This document shows, one piece after another, positions 27,607-37,755 of a stretch of DNA of 64,000 bases. The notes beneath the pieces are model-generated. The model was given only the letters and a program-made list of their open reading frames with translations. It was not told the origin of the DNA and made no database searches. The stretch comes from an uncultured Eubacterium sp. (GTDB lineage: Bacteria > Bacillota > Clostridia > Lachnospirales > Lachnospiraceae). Location: assembly GCA_945910225.1 (NCBI GenBank), contig CAMDYG010000001.1, positions 38,600-102,599 on the forward strand. The letters are read 5' to 3'. Each line of letters starts with the position of its first letter. The stretch's first letter is position 1. Both the position numbers and the translations under genes were made by a program.

Positions 27607-27646
27607 AAATGTGGTGCCATATCAATTAAGATGTGACACCACATTT
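27607..27646 (-). terminator. terminator of mgtE
   Basis: AAATGTGGTG...CACCACATTT. Confidence 0.7.
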
Positions 27647-27649
27647 GTA

Positions 27650-29041
27650 TTATACATGAAATATCTCAACAAGAAATATCATTGCAAGTCCGTAATAAGT
27701 GACGACGGCAACAAGGTCGTTCACAGTTGTGATAAGAGGACCTGACGCAACAGCCGGGTCGATGTGAATCTTGTGGAAGAACATAGGAATAATAGTTCCC
27801 ACAAGGCTTGATACAACCATTGCAACAATAAGTGACAGCCCGACACAGCCAGATATTAAAAATGCTGACATCCACGCGTATTTCTTGAATACATGAATAT
27901 AAACACCTAAGAATACAAGTGCCATAATTCCAAGACTTGCACCATTAAGAAAACCAATCTTCATCTCTTTGAAAAGAAGAGATAACTTCTTCTTAGCACT
28001 TAAAGTCTCATCCATGAGTACACGAATAGTTACAGCAAGTGACTGTGTTCCGACATTACCTGCCATATCAAGAACGAGAGACTGGAAGCATATTACAATT
28101 GGAAGAACAGCAACTACTGACTCAAATATTCCTACAACTGATGATACTGCCATTCCAAGAAACAGCAGTATAATAAGCCATGGAAGTCTCTTCTTGATGC
28201 TGACAAGAATTGGCTCACTTAAATCGTCCTCGGAAGTAAGACCGGCAAGCTTAGCATAGTCATCGCCCATCGCATCATCAACCAGTTCAACGATATCTGT
28301 TGCAGTAAGGATACCACATATCTTACCATCTTCAGTAAGTACTGGAATAGAATCCTCTTCATAATCTGCAATCTTATCGATACATTCACTGATATTTTCA
28401 TGCTCATATACATAAGGATAAGAGCTGCTTATTATGTCGGCAAGATTATCATTCTGCCTTGCTATAATTAAATCCTTTAAGTCAATTGCTCCGGCAAATT
28501 TGTCAGCATTATTAACTACATATATAGTTGATATATTGTCATGTTCACCAGCCTGCTTTACAAGCGCACTCATGGCTTCTCTTATAGTAAGGTTGTCAGG
28601 TATGCACACGAAATTATTAGTCATGCAGCTACCAATCTCATCATCTTCATAAGAGAGAAGCTTCTGAACATCTTCCTTTGCATCAGCATCAAGGTGTTCA
28701 ACAATTTCATTCTTCTTAGATTCTGACAGATCATCAAGTACATCAACAGCATCGTCAGAGTCCATGTAAGAGACAACCCTTGCTGCTTTTTCCAAAGACA
28801 ATTCTTCAAGATATATTTTGGCATCATCAAGATAAGAGAAAATCTCAGCAATCATATGTTCATCAAGAACATTATAAATGTGTTGTCTTTCAGTAGATGT
28901 AAGAAGAGTAATTGCTTCTGCAATATCTTTCTCATGGTACTTTGAAAGTGTTTTAGTTAATTTCTGCGAATTCTTAGAAGACTTGAAAATCTTAACAAGT
29001 TCTTTTACATAATCTTTCTTTGGAAATAATACTTTGTTCAT
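27650..29041 (-). CDS. mgtE: magnesium transporter MgtE
   Basis: N-terminal MgtE repeat domain, CBS pair, C-terminal TM domain with AGNVGTQSLAVTIR; SD AAGGAGG. Confidence 0.92.
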   Translation of the reverse strand: MNKVLFPKKDYVKELVKIFKSSKNSQKLTKTLSKYHEKDIAEAITLLTSTERQHIYNVLDEHMIAEIFSYLDDAKIYLEELSLEKAARVVSYMDSDDAVDVLDDLSESKKNEIVEHLDADAKEDVQKLLSYEDDEIGSCMTNNFVCIPDNLTIREAMSALVKQAGEHDNISTIYVVNNADKFAGAIDLKDLIIARQNDNLADIISSSYPYVYEHENISECIDKIADYEEDSIPVLTEDGKICGILTATDIVELVDDAMGDDYAKLAGLTSEDDLSEPILVSIKKRLPWLIILLFLGMAVSSVVGIFESVVAVLPIVICFQSLVLDMAGNVGTQSLAVTIRVLMDETLSAKKKLSLLFKEMKIGFLNGASLGIMALVFLGVYIHVFKKYAWMSAFLISGCVGLSLIVAMVVSSLVGTIIPMFFHKIHIDPAVASGPLITTVNDLVAVVTYYGLAMIFLVEIFHV

Positions 29042-29070
29042 TGTGACCTCCTTCTTGCCTTAATTGGGCA

Positions 29071-29126
29071 TAAAAATACATCGCCGCAGATGATTGTGAT
29101 AGTAAGGATCCTCTGATGCGATGTAT
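29071..29126 (-). promoter_or_regulatory. terminator-like attenuator hairpin upstream of mgtE
   Basis: On the minus strand ATACATCGC ... GCGATGTAT-TTTTA, with an outer TTGTGCCTT/AAGGCAA pairing next to the SD. Confidence 0.6.
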
Positions 29127-29152
29127 AAAAGGCACAATTTATTAGAATGTGG

Positions 29153-29245
29153 TTATGAGATTCTCACAGACAGCCACATTCCGAGACTACACTTATAGCA
29201 TACACCGCAGTTCTTACTTCGTCCTATACGATCGCAACTATCCAT
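29153..29245 (-). CDS. 30-aa Cys-rich leader peptide MDSCDRIGRSKNCGVCYKCSLGMWLSVRIS
   Basis: Strong SD GGAGG at correct spacing; ORF 3' end overlaps hairpin GAATGTGG...CCACATTC. Confidence 0.6.
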   Translation of the reverse strand: MDSCDRIGRSKNCGVCYKCSLGMWLSVRIS

Positions 29246-29287
29246 GAAAATCCACCTCCGTTCATAATCAGATATTTTTACGGGGAG

Positions 29288-29316
29288 ATTGTACCACAAT
29301 ATTTTTTAAAAAACAA
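29288..29316 (-). promoter_or_regulatory. promoter for mgtE leader: TTGTTT-17-TACAAT with extended -10 (TGG)
   Basis: Read on the reverse strand. Confidence 0.5.
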
Positions 29317-29385
29317 TAAAAATGTGTTACAATATTTTTATAAAACATTATAAGTTAGCAAATATAATATAAGGCAGGTAAATGT

Positions 29386-30285
29386 ATGACATTACAGCAG
29401 CTAAGATATGTTGTTACAGTAGCAGAAACTGGTACTATTACTGAAGCGGCAGGTAAATTATATATTTCGCAGCCAAGTCTTACGAATGCAATTCATGAGC
29501 TTGAAAACGAGATGAATATTATAATATTTAACAGAACTAATAAGGGAATAATCATATCCAAGGAGGGAGAAGAATTTCTTTCTTATGCAAGGCAGATACT
29601 TGAACAGGCGGCAATACTTGAGGATAAATATAAAAGCGGCACTGGTGGAAGAAAGCAGTATTGTGTATCAACACAGCATTATTCTTTTGCAGTCAATGCA
29701 TTCGTTGATCTTATAAAACAGTTTGGACAGGATGAGTATGATTTCAGTTTAAGAGAAACACAGACCTATGAAATTATCGAGGATGTTGCACGCTTAAGAA
29801 GTGAGATAGGAATATTGTTTATTAATGATTTTAATGAAGCTGTTATCCGGAAGATTCTAAAGTCATATGAACTTGAATTCCATGAGCTGTTTACAGCCAA
29901 ACCACATGTTTTTATAAGCAGAAAGCATCCGCTTGCTGGCAGCAGCGTTATACATAATGAACAGCTGGAAGAATATCCGTACCTGTCATTCGAGCAGGGC
30001 GAACATAATTCATTCTATTTTTCAGAGGAGATATTCTCAGAGACAGCAAGAAAGAAGAATATAAGAGTCCGAGACAGGGCAACTCTTTTTAATCTGCTCA
30101 TAGGTCTTAATGGATACACTGTAAGCAGCGGTATTATAGACAAGAAGCTTAATGGAAAAGACATAATTGCGGTACCTCTTGCCGATGAGTCGGATATGCA
30201 TATCGGGTATATAACTCATAAAAGAGGAATGATAAGCAGACTTGGAAGTACATATCTTGAGGCAATAAGAAAGTATCTGAAATAA
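29386..30285 (+). CDS. LysR-family regulator (MetR/MtaR-like by context)
   Basis: MTLQQLRYVVTVAETGTITEAAGKLYISQPSLTNAIHELENEM. Confidence 0.9.
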   Translation: MTLQQLRYVVTVAETGTITEAAGKLYISQPSLTNAIHELENEMNIIIFNRTNKGIIISKEGEEFLSYARQILEQAAILEDKYKSGTGGRKQYCVSTQHYSFAVNAFVDLIKQFGQDEYDFSLRETQTYEIIEDVARLRSEIGILFINDFNEAVIRKILKSYELEFHELFTAKPHVFISRKHPLAGSSVIHNEQLEEYPYLSFEQGEHNSFYFSEEIFSETARKKNIRVRDRATLFNLLIGLNGYTVSSGIIDKKLNGKDIIAVPLADESDMHIGYITHKRGMISRLGSTYLEAIRKYLK

Positions 30286-30299
30286 TAATTATTATACAC

Positions 30300-30340
30300 A
30301 GGTTGGCTATAGTTTTAAACTATGGCTAACCTTATTTTTT
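30300..30340 (+). terminator. terminator-like hairpin containing MET-box-like palindrome TATAGTTTTAAACTAT
   Basis: AGGTTGGCTATAGTTTTAAACTATGGCTAACCTTATTTTTT. Confidence 0.65.
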
Positions 30341-30408
30341 ATGTATTATACAAATGTTTTCTCCATATTTATAATGACATCATCACATTATTTATGAGGA
30401 GAATAGAT

Positions 30409-32679
30409 ATGAAAACAGCAGTAGTTGGGTATCCAAGAATAGGAACATTAAGAGAACTCAAGTTTGCACTTGAAAAATATTTTAAAAAAGAAATCAGTGC
30501 AGATGAGCTTACAGACACAGCGAAAGAATTAAGAAAGGTGCACTGGCTTACACAAAAGAATTCGGGAATTGATTATATTACAAGTAATGATTTCTCATAT
30601 TATGATATTGTGCTTGATACAGCATATTTATTAAATATTATACCAGCAAGATATAAGAAACTTGATGTATCAGAGCTTGACAGATATCTTGCAATGGCAA
30701 GAGGATATCAGGGCGATAAAGGAGACGTTAAGGCACTTGCAATGAAGAAGTGGTTTAATACGAATTATCACTATATTGTGCCAGAGGTGGAGGATGATAC
30801 AGACATAAGACTTTCAGGAAACAAGTTGTGGGATGAGTATGAAGAGGCTAAGAAACTGGGGATAGAGACTAAACCTGTTATTACGGGAGCATATACACTT
30901 CTTAAGCTGTGCAGGTTTACAGGGGAAAAGAAGGCTGATGAGTTCGTTAATGCATTAATAAATGCATATAAAGATGTTGTTGACAGATGTGAGGATGCAG
31001 GAATACAGTGGCTTCAGTTTGATGAACCTGCACTTGTACATGATATGACAGAAGAAGACAGAGCGCTTTTTGTTAAGATTTACAGAGAGATCCTGGCAGA
31101 TAAGAAATCGTGCAGTATACTTCTTCAGACATATTTCGGAGACGTGAGAGATGTGTATGAGGATATTGTAGAGCTTTCATTTGATGGAATAGGTCTTGAT
31201 TTTATTGAGGGGAAGAAAACAGCAGAGCTTGTTGAAAGATATGGATTTCCAAAGGACAAAGTATTATTCGCAGGACTTGTCAACGGAAAGAATATCTGGA
31301 AGAACCATTATGAGAAGACTTTAAATGTCCTTAAGAATCTTGAAAAAAAGGGAATACAGACAGTTTTATCAACATCATGCTCACTGCAGCATGTTCCATA
31401 TACATTGAAGCATGAAAATAAGCTAACAGATGAATATCTGAATTACTTCGCATTTGCAGAAGAAAAGCTTCAAGAATTAAAGGAATTAAGTGAACTTGCA
31501 GAGTGTGAAAATGTAGATTTGGATGAGAGATTTAAAGCCAATAAGAAGCTTTTTGCAGGTACAAGAAAATGTGATAATCAAGATGTCAGAAAGAGATTAT
31601 CAGAAGTAACGGAAGCTGATTACAAAAGACTTCCTGAAAGAAAAATAAGACAGCAGATTCAGAAGAAGGAATTCGCACTTCCAACGCTTCCTACAACTAC
31701 AATTGGCTCATTTCCACAGACCAGTGATGTAAAGGCTAATCGTTCTGCATTCCGTAAGGGCGAGATAACTAAAGAACAGTATATTGATTTTAATAAAAAG
31801 AAGATTGAAGAATGTGTAAGATTCCAGGAAGAAATAGGACTTGATGTGCTTGTTCATGGTGAGTATGAAAGAAATGATATGGTTGAATATTTTGGAGAAT
31901 CATTAGGAGGATTCCTGTTTACAGAGAAAGCATGGGTCCAGTCATATGGTACAAGATGTGTGAAGCCACCTGTTATCTGGGGAGATGTATATCGAAAAAA
32001 ACCTATCACAGTGGAGTGGTCTGTATATGCACAGTCTCTTACTGATAAGATTATGAAAGGAATGCTGACCGGACCTGTAACTATACTTAACTGGTCTTTC
32101 CCTAGAGAAGATATTACAATTAAAGAATCTATTTCACAGATAGCACTTGCTATAAGAGATGAAGTGCTTGATCTTGAGGCTAATGGAATTAAGATTATCC
32201 AGATTGATGAAGCAGCTTTAAGGGAAAAGCTTCCGTTAAGAAAATCTGACTGGAATTGTGAGTATCTTGATTTTGCAATACCAGCTTTCAGACTTACAGC
32301 AAGTGGCGTAAAGCCGGAAACACAGATACATACGCATATGTGTTATAGTGAATTTACAGATATAATATCAGCAATAGATGATATGGATGCAGATGTAATA
32401 ACATTTGAAGCATCAAGATCTGATCTGCAGATTCTTGATTCATTAAGAGAGAATAACTTTGAAACAGAAGCAGGACCGGGAGTATATGATATTCATTCAC
32501 CAAGAATACCATCAGTAGAAGAGATTACCCATGCCATAAATATAATGCTTACTAAGATAGATAAAGATAAGCTGTGGGTAAATCCTGACTGCGGACTTAA
32601 AACAAGAGGCGTACCAGAGACAGAAGCAAGCCTTAAAAATATGGTTAAGGCAGCAGAAGCTGTAAGAGCCAGACTGTAA
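30409..32679 (+). CDS. metE: cobalamin-independent methionine synthase
   Basis: [26 protein letters not shown]-terminal [23 protein letters not shown]. Start at 30409 after GAGGAG. Confidence 0.95.
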   Translation: MKTAVVGYPRIGTLRELKFALEKYFKKEISADELTDTAKELRKVHWLTQKNSGIDYITSNDFSYYDIVLDTAYLLNIIPARYKKLDVSELDRYLAMARGYQGDKGDVKALAMKKWFNTNYHYIVPEVEDDTDIRLSGNKLWDEYEEAKKLGIETKPVITGAYTLLKLCRFTGEKKADEFVNALINAYKDVVDRCEDAGIQWLQFDEPALVHDMTEEDRALFVKIYREILADKKSCSILLQTYFGDVRDVYEDIVELSFDGIGLDFIEGKKTAELVERYGFPKDKVLFAGLVNGKNIWKNHYEKTLNVLKNLEKKGIQTVLSTSCSLQHVPYTLKHENKLTDEYLNYFAFAEEKLQELKELSELAECENVDLDERFKANKKLFAGTRKCDNQDVRKRLSEVTEADYKRLPERKIRQQIQKKEFALPTLPTTTIGSFPQTSDVKANRSAFRKGEITKEQYIDFNKKKIEECVRFQEEIGLDVLVHGEYERNDMVEYFGESLGGFLFTEKAWVQSYGTRCVKPPVIWGDVYRKKPITVEWSVYAQSLTDKIMKGMLTGPVTILNWSFPREDITIKESISQIALAIRDEVLDLEANGIKIIQIDEAALREKLPLRKSDWNCEYLDFAIPAFRLTASGVKPETQIHTHMCYSEFTDIISAIDDMDADVITFEASRSDLQILDSLRENNFETEAGPGVYDIHSPRIPSVEEITHAINIMLTKIDKDKLWVNPDCGLKTRGVPETEASLKNMVKAAEAVRARL

Positions 32680-32680
32680 T

Positions 32681-32742
32681 AAAAAAGGGACAGCACACTA
32701 AGAAATTTGAGGGTTACCTCAATTAGTGCACTGTCCTTTTTA
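32681..32742. terminator. terminator hairpin between convergent genes
   Basis: AAAAAGGGACAGCACACTAA...TTAGTGCACTGTCCTTTTT. Confidence 0.85.
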
Positions 32743-32757
32743 ATATAACTTTATTAT

Positions 32758-33624
32758 TCAGACTCCGCTATAAGCACTATAGCCACCATCTACAGGTAAC
32801 ACAATTCCATTGACGAATCCGGCGGTTTCATCGCTGGCAAGGAAAAGTGCAGCACCAATAAGTTCTTCAGGATTACCGAAGCGCCCCATAGGAGTTCCGG
32901 CAACAATTTTTCTGGCACGATCAGTGTATGTGCCATCTGCGTTGAATAAGAGGTCATGGTTCTGCTCGGCAGCGTAGAATCCTGGAGCAATTGCATTGCA
33001 GCGTATTCCGCTTTCACCAAAATGTACAGCAAGCCATTGTGTAAGATTAAGAATAGCACTCTTGGCATTACCATAAGCCATGACTTTAGTAAGAGGGAGA
33101 ATAGAAGTTACAGAAGCAATATTGATAATGCTACCACATCTTTTTTCAACCATATCTTTAGTAAATACCTGAATAGGAAGAAGAGTTCCCATATAGTTAA
33201 GATCCATAACATCACGGATTCTGTCTTCATTAAGATTCCAGAAAGAATAGTCAGAATCTGCCTTATCTTTCTTTAACATCTCGATAGAAGTAATTGCGCC
33301 AGGCTGGTTTCCGCCAGCACCATTAATAAGGATATCGCAGCTGCCAAGATCATTTTTAATAATCTCATAAGCAGCAGAAAGCTCATCTTTATTGATTACA
33401 TTACAGCTATAGCCTTTAACTGTAATGCTTCTGCCATATTCATTAAGTGCATCCTCAGTGAGTTTTTTAGAGACAGATGCAAGCTTTTCTTTGTTACGTC
33501 CGATTATTGCAACCTTGGCACCGCACACAGCAAGTCCATATGCCATGGCTGAACAGAGCGTTCCGCTTCCTCCGGTCACAATAGCAGTTTTACCTGAAAG
33601 ATTAATATTAAAAGGTACCTTCAT
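32758..33624 (-). CDS. SDR-family oxidoreductase, possibly mannonate/fructuronate reductase
   Basis: KTAIVTGGSGTLCSAMAYGLA, GAGGNQPG, MAYGNAKSAILNLTQWLA, PVDGGYSAYSGV. Confidence 0.85.
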   Translation of the reverse strand: MKVPFNINLSGKTAIVTGGSGTLCSAMAYGLAVCGAKVAIIGRNKEKLASVSKKLTEDALNEYGRSITVKGYSCNVINKDELSAAYEIIKNDLGSCDILINGAGGNQPGAITSIEMLKKDKADSDYSFWNLNEDRIRDVMDLNYMGTLLPIQVFTKDMVEKRCGSIINIASVTSILPLTKVMAYGNAKSAILNLTQWLAVHFGESGIRCNAIAPGFYAAEQNHDLLFNADGTYTDRARKIVAGTPMGRFGNPEELIGAALFLASDETAGFVNGIVLPVDGGYSAYSGV

Positions 33625-33660
33625 GGATATTAGCCTCCTTTGTTTTGTAATTAAGCCTTT

Positions 33661-33984
33661 TTACTTAAGAAAATCTTCTCTCATTGGATTAAATACATCG
33701 CAGAGGATTCCTTCCTCAAGACATGTAACGCCATGGGTAACGCCTGAAGGCATGTATACGCTGTCGCCCTGATTAACGATTTTGGTTTCATCCCCTATGG
33801 TGAACTCAAAGCTTCCCTTGGCAACATAAGTAATCTGTAAATGTTTATGGCTGTGGAAATTTCCTTTAGAGCCTTTTTTAAAATGAATCTCGCACATCAT
33901 AAGGTCATCAGAGTAGCATAATATTTTTCTTGTAACACCAGGTTCGCAATTAGTAGGAGTGACATCTTTGTTAAATGTAAACAT
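33661..33984 (-). CDS. cupin-domain protein (KdgF-like)
   Basis: GSKGNFHSHKHLQITYVAKGSFEFTIGDE...PSGVTHGV. Confidence 0.8.
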   Translation of the reverse strand: MFTFNKDVTPTNCEPGVTRKILCYSDDLMMCEIHFKKGSKGNFHSHKHLQITYVAKGSFEFTIGDETKIVNQGDSVYMPSGVTHGVTCLEEGILCDVFNPMREDFLK

Positions 33985-34129
33985 ATATAATACCTCGTTT
34001 CTATATTTAATAATTATAAGTCTATATTAAACTTTCACATCAAAAAAAACTAGCATAATTATAAAACTATGTTATATTAAATACAGATATATTGTTTAAA
34101 CATTTTACATGAAAGGGGCGTGCATTAAG

Positions 34130-34594
34130 ATGATGATTAACGGCGTTAATGATATAAACAGATCCTTGTCTGTTAACGGAACAGGTGCAGATACGCAGAA
34201 TATAAGTCCTGCAAGACTTAAAGCAATGAAACGTTCCGGTCAGGTGGAATGTGAAACATGTGCCAGCAGAGAATATAAGGATGGTTCTGATGAAGCCAAT
34301 GTCTCGTTTAAGAGTGCTGCACATATAGATCCGTCATCGGCAGCTTCTAAGGTTATGGCACATGAGCAGGAACACGTTTCTAATGCAAACAGGAAAGCAG
34401 CCAGTAAAGATGGAGAAGTTCTTAGTGCGTCGGTTACACTTAAAACAGCCGTATGCCCTGAATGTGGAAGAGCATATGTATCAGGAGGCGTGACGAATAC
34501 AGCAATTAAGTATCCGTCTACTTCTTATGGACAGAACCAGAAATCAGCAGATTATCCGGAACTTGCCGGCAGGAATGTGGATTATGCGGGATAA
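34130..34594 (+). CDS. small protein with HEQEH metal-binding-like motif and Cys pairs
   Basis: CETCASREYKDGSDEANVSFK...VMAHEQEHVSNA...CPECGRAYVSGG. Confidence 0.75.
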   Translation: MMINGVNDINRSLSVNGTGADTQNISPARLKAMKRSGQVECETCASREYKDGSDEANVSFKSAAHIDPSSAASKVMAHEQEHVSNANRKAASKDGEVLSASVTLKTAVCPECGRAYVSGGVTNTAIKYPSTSYGQNQKSADYPELAGRNVDYAG

Positions 34595-34619
34595 TCAATG
34601 CATAAATGTGGAATAAAAT

Positions 34620-35396
34620 ATGAAAAATGTAACGGAGAATAAAAGGTTTATGCATATTATATGGTTTGTGATGGCACTGATATGTCTTGGATACTACATA
34701 AGGTGTGCAACATACGCAGGGATAGGCTCATCATTTATATTTATATGGCTGATCGGTACAGTCTTTTTTGGACTTGTATTTGCAGTCAGGATATTAGAAA
34801 TCAAAGGCATAATTCATGTGGCGAAGGTTTTAAGAATTTGTTTTATAGTCATAATGGCAGCAGGTGTGTCAGTTTTTATTTTTATTGAAACATTAATAAT
34901 AAAAGGGATGACAACAAAGCCACAGGATAATTGCGACTATATAATAGTACTTGGCTGCCAGATAAGAGGTGACCATATAACAAGGTCGCTTAAAAACAGA
35001 CTGGATGTGGCAGTTTCCTATGCGATTGACAATCCAGATACTATAATAATAGTATCTGGCGGCAAAGGAAAAGGTGAAAATACGACAGAAGCCTATGCAA
35101 TGTATAATTATATGGTGTCTAAAGGAATAGAAGGCTCGCGTATAATACAGGAAGATAAATCAACAGATACATCAGAGAATATGAAATATTCGGTGCAATA
35201 CATACAGAATACAGATTCACTGGTTGGCATAGTAACCAATAACTTCCATATAGCAAGAAGCTGCTTTCTTGCCAGACACGCAGGATTAAAAAACACCTGT
35301 GGAATGCCGGCAGAAAGCGACCATGTACTCTTCATAAACTATATGGTTCGGGAAGCCATAGGCATTGTAAAAGACTTTGTGTTTGGGAATTTTTAA
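34620..35396 (+). CDS. YdcF/SanA-like DUF218 protein with N-terminal TM segments
   Basis: CDYIIVLGCQIRGDHITRSLKNRLDVAVSY, IIVSGGKGKGENTTEAYAM. Confidence 0.9.
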   Translation: MKNVTENKRFMHIIWFVMALICLGYYIRCATYAGIGSSFIFIWLIGTVFFGLVFAVRILEIKGIIHVAKVLRICFIVIMAAGVSVFIFIETLIIKGMTTKPQDNCDYIIVLGCQIRGDHITRSLKNRLDVAVSYAIDNPDTIIIVSGGKGKGENTTEAYAMYNYMVSKGIEGSRIIQEDKSTDTSENMKYSVQYIQNTDSLVGIVTNNFHIARSCFLARHAGLKNTCGMPAESDHVLFINYMVREAIGIVKDFVFGNF

Positions 35397-35435
35397 GGTT
35401 TCATTATTGATATATAAAGGTGCTTCAGAAGTTTA

Positions 35436-36284
35436 TTAATGATAAAACCTCTGGATATCATTAATTAATGAATAAGTCTGGTTATATCCATCGTTGTACA
35501 TAGATAATATTTTATTAAGATCCTTTTCGATTTTACCAAAACCTTTGCTTCTGGCTGGTCTTATTACCAGACAGCGGCCTTCTTTTTCATATCTTTCAAG
35601 ACGCTTAAGACAACGATTATAGCGTTCTGCACGAAGAAGGATATCACGCTGGATTTCAGGATATTTAATAAAAGCTCTTGCGAGAGTCCTTACGGAACTT
35701 GTAGTGCGTTTTTCGTAACCTGCTTCACGGGTAAGAACAACAACTACCCGGTCACAGCCGTCCTCAAATGCTTTTTCAAAAGGAATCGAGTCACTTAAAC
35801 CGCCATCAAGATAAGGCGTTCCATCAAGATATATAAGAGGAAAAGCAAGAGGAAGAGCACAGGTGGCACGGAGAAGCTGGTTAGTGCGGTCATCTCCTGT
35901 GAATGTTTTATATTCGGCTTTGCCAGTTATAACATTAGTTACAACACATTTGAAAGTTCCTTTATATCTATGGAAAGCATCATAATCATAAGGTACAAGT
36001 TCGTTGGGAATTGTGTCAAATGTAAAATGCAGTCCATAAAGAGAGCGGTTATCCCTGTGAACCATATTGTTAAGACCTACATATCTTTTATCATTTCTGT
36101 AATCAATAAGAATCTTAATATTTCTTCCAATCTGTCCGGAAGCCATAGAAACACCATATGCAGCCCCTGCTGATACACCAATCATATAATCCGGCATGAT
36201 GTTATTTTCTAACATGGCATCCATGACGCCGCATGAAAATATAGTTCTGAAAGCACCACCTTCAAATACAATTCCAGTTTTCAT
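35436..36284 (-). CDS. patatin-like phospholipase family protein
   Basis: MKTGIVFEGGAFRTIFSCGVMDAM, GVSAGAAYG, YLDGGLSDSIPF. Confidence 0.9.
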   Translation of the reverse strand: MKTGIVFEGGAFRTIFSCGVMDAMLENNIMPDYMIGVSAGAAYGVSMASGQIGRNIKILIDYRNDKRYVGLNNMVHRDNRSLYGLHFTFDTIPNELVPYDYDAFHRYKGTFKCVVTNVITGKAEYKTFTGDDRTNQLLRATCALPLAFPLIYLDGTPYLDGGLSDSIPFEKAFEDGCDRVVVVLTREAGYEKRTTSSVRTLARAFIKYPEIQRDILLRAERYNRCLKRLERYEKEGRCLVIRPARSKGFGKIEKDLNKILSMYNDGYNQTYSLINDIQRFYH

Positions 36285-36408
36285 AATGTTATTCCTCCTG
36301 ATATGTTTTATAAAATGAAAAAGAATAATTAATATAAGTCATTTGTTTGAATTTCTAAGTGTATTTTGGCGTGGAAAAATTGTTTAGTCAATAAAAAACA
36401 GTGCTTTT

Positions 36409-36436
36409 AGGCAATTTTGTTAAAAATCTGTTGCCT
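36409..36436 (+). promoter_or_regulatory. inverted repeat AGGCAA-N16-TTGCCT upstream of GH105 gene
   Basis: Arms 36409-36414 and 36431-36436. Confidence 0.35.
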
Positions 36437-36473
36437 TAATGTATTTTTTATTGTACAATCTTTATATATTATC

Positions 36474-36481
36474 GGGGGGGG
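36474..36481 (+). repeat. poly-G tract (G8) in 5' UTR of GH105 gene
   Basis: atcGGGGGGGGtacag; downstream CCCCC at 36500-36505 could pair with it. Confidence 0.8.
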
Positions 36482-36532
36482 TACAGCCAGAATAAAGCTT
36501 CCCCCTGTGGAAGATGTAAGGAGACATTTATA

Positions 36533-37678
36533 ATGGATGCAGTAGTAAAGTATATTGACGGACTTCTGGAGAAAAGTACACCAGATGCACCCGTCTGGAA
36601 CATTGAAAAGATTAAGCAGGGGCTGAAGTCAAAGTGGAATTATATTGATGGTTGTATGATTAAAGCTGTCCTTCAGATGTATGCCCTGACTAAGGAAGAG
36701 AAGTATCTTAAGTTTGCAGATGACTTTATAGATTACAGAGTTTTTGAAGATGGTACAATTGATGGATACAGTATTGGCGAGAAGAATATAGATAATGTTA
36801 ATGCTGGAAAGACACTTTTTGAATTGTATGATCTTACAGGCAAGGAAAAGTATAAGAAAGCTGCGGATCTTGTTTATTCCCAGATTGAGATTATGCCTAG
36901 ATGCCAGAATGAAGCAAGAAGCTTCTGGCATAAGGATATATATCCTAATCAGGTATGGCTTGATGGTCTTTATATGGGACTTCCATTCTATCTTGAATAT
37001 GAGACAAGATATCACGACAGAAAGAACTATCCGGATATCTTTGGACAGTTCAAGTTTGTTATCGAGAATATGAGAAATCCTCTTAACGGACTTTATTTCC
37101 ATGCTATGGATACAAGTAAAGAAGCATTCTGGTGTGATAAGGTTACAGGTTTATCACAGCATAGCTGGTTAAGAGCTATTGGCTGGTATACAATGGCGCT
37201 TCTTGATACACTTGATCAGGTTGATAACCATGACCATAAGTTTGATGCTGAGTGCAAGATGCTTGAGGATGCATTTAAGGATCTTATTGATGCAATGCTT
37301 AAGTATCAGGATGAGAGCGGTATGTGGTATCAGGTAGTTAATTATGGCGGCATGGATAAGAACTATCTTGAAACAAGCGGAAGCTCAATTATGGCTTATG
37401 CTCTTCTTAAGGGAGTTCGTCTTGGATTCCTTTCTGATGATTATGCACAGTATGCTAAGAAAGCAATTGATGGAATATGTTCAAGATATCTGAAGACTAA
37501 GGAAGATGGCTCATTATCTCTTGGCGGTATCTGTCTTGTTGCAGGACTTGGCGGTAACGGAAGAAGACCTGGTACATATGATTACTATATGTCAGAGCCG
37601 ATTGTAGAAGATGATGCTAAGGGTGTAGGTCCATTCCTTCTTGCATATACAGAACTCTTAAGATATGAGAATAAGTAA
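36533..37678 (+). CDS. GH105 unsaturated rhamnogalacturonyl hydrolase (YteR/YesR-like)
   Basis: WNYIDGCMIKAVLQMY, QVWLDGLYMGLPFYLEY, WLRAIGWYTMALLDTLD, GSSIMAYALLKG. Confidence 0.9.
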   Translation: MDAVVKYIDGLLEKSTPDAPVWNIEKIKQGLKSKWNYIDGCMIKAVLQMYALTKEEKYLKFADDFIDYRVFEDGTIDGYSIGEKNIDNVNAGKTLFELYDLTGKEKYKKAADLVYSQIEIMPRCQNEARSFWHKDIYPNQVWLDGLYMGLPFYLEYETRYHDRKNYPDIFGQFKFVIENMRNPLNGLYFHAMDTSKEAFWCDKVTGLSQHSWLRAIGWYTMALLDTLDQVDNHDHKFDAECKMLEDAFKDLIDAMLKYQDESGMWYQVVNYGGMDKNYLETSGSSIMAYALLKGVRLGFLSDDYAQYAKKAIDGICSRYLKTKEDGSLSLGGICLVAGLGGNGRRPGTYDYYMSEPIVEDDAKGVGPFLLAYTELLRYENK

Positions 37679-37755
37679 TCAGTATAATAATTAATACATC
37701 AACGGGGTCTTAAAGTAACAATTAAGACCTCGTATTTTTATGGAGGAATGTTACA

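Noticed and set aside
29042-29285. M-box (ykoK) riboswitch upstream of mgtE
   Set aside because: I could not recognise the conserved M-box core; leader ORF plus hairpins fit better, though a covariance search is needed to exclude it.
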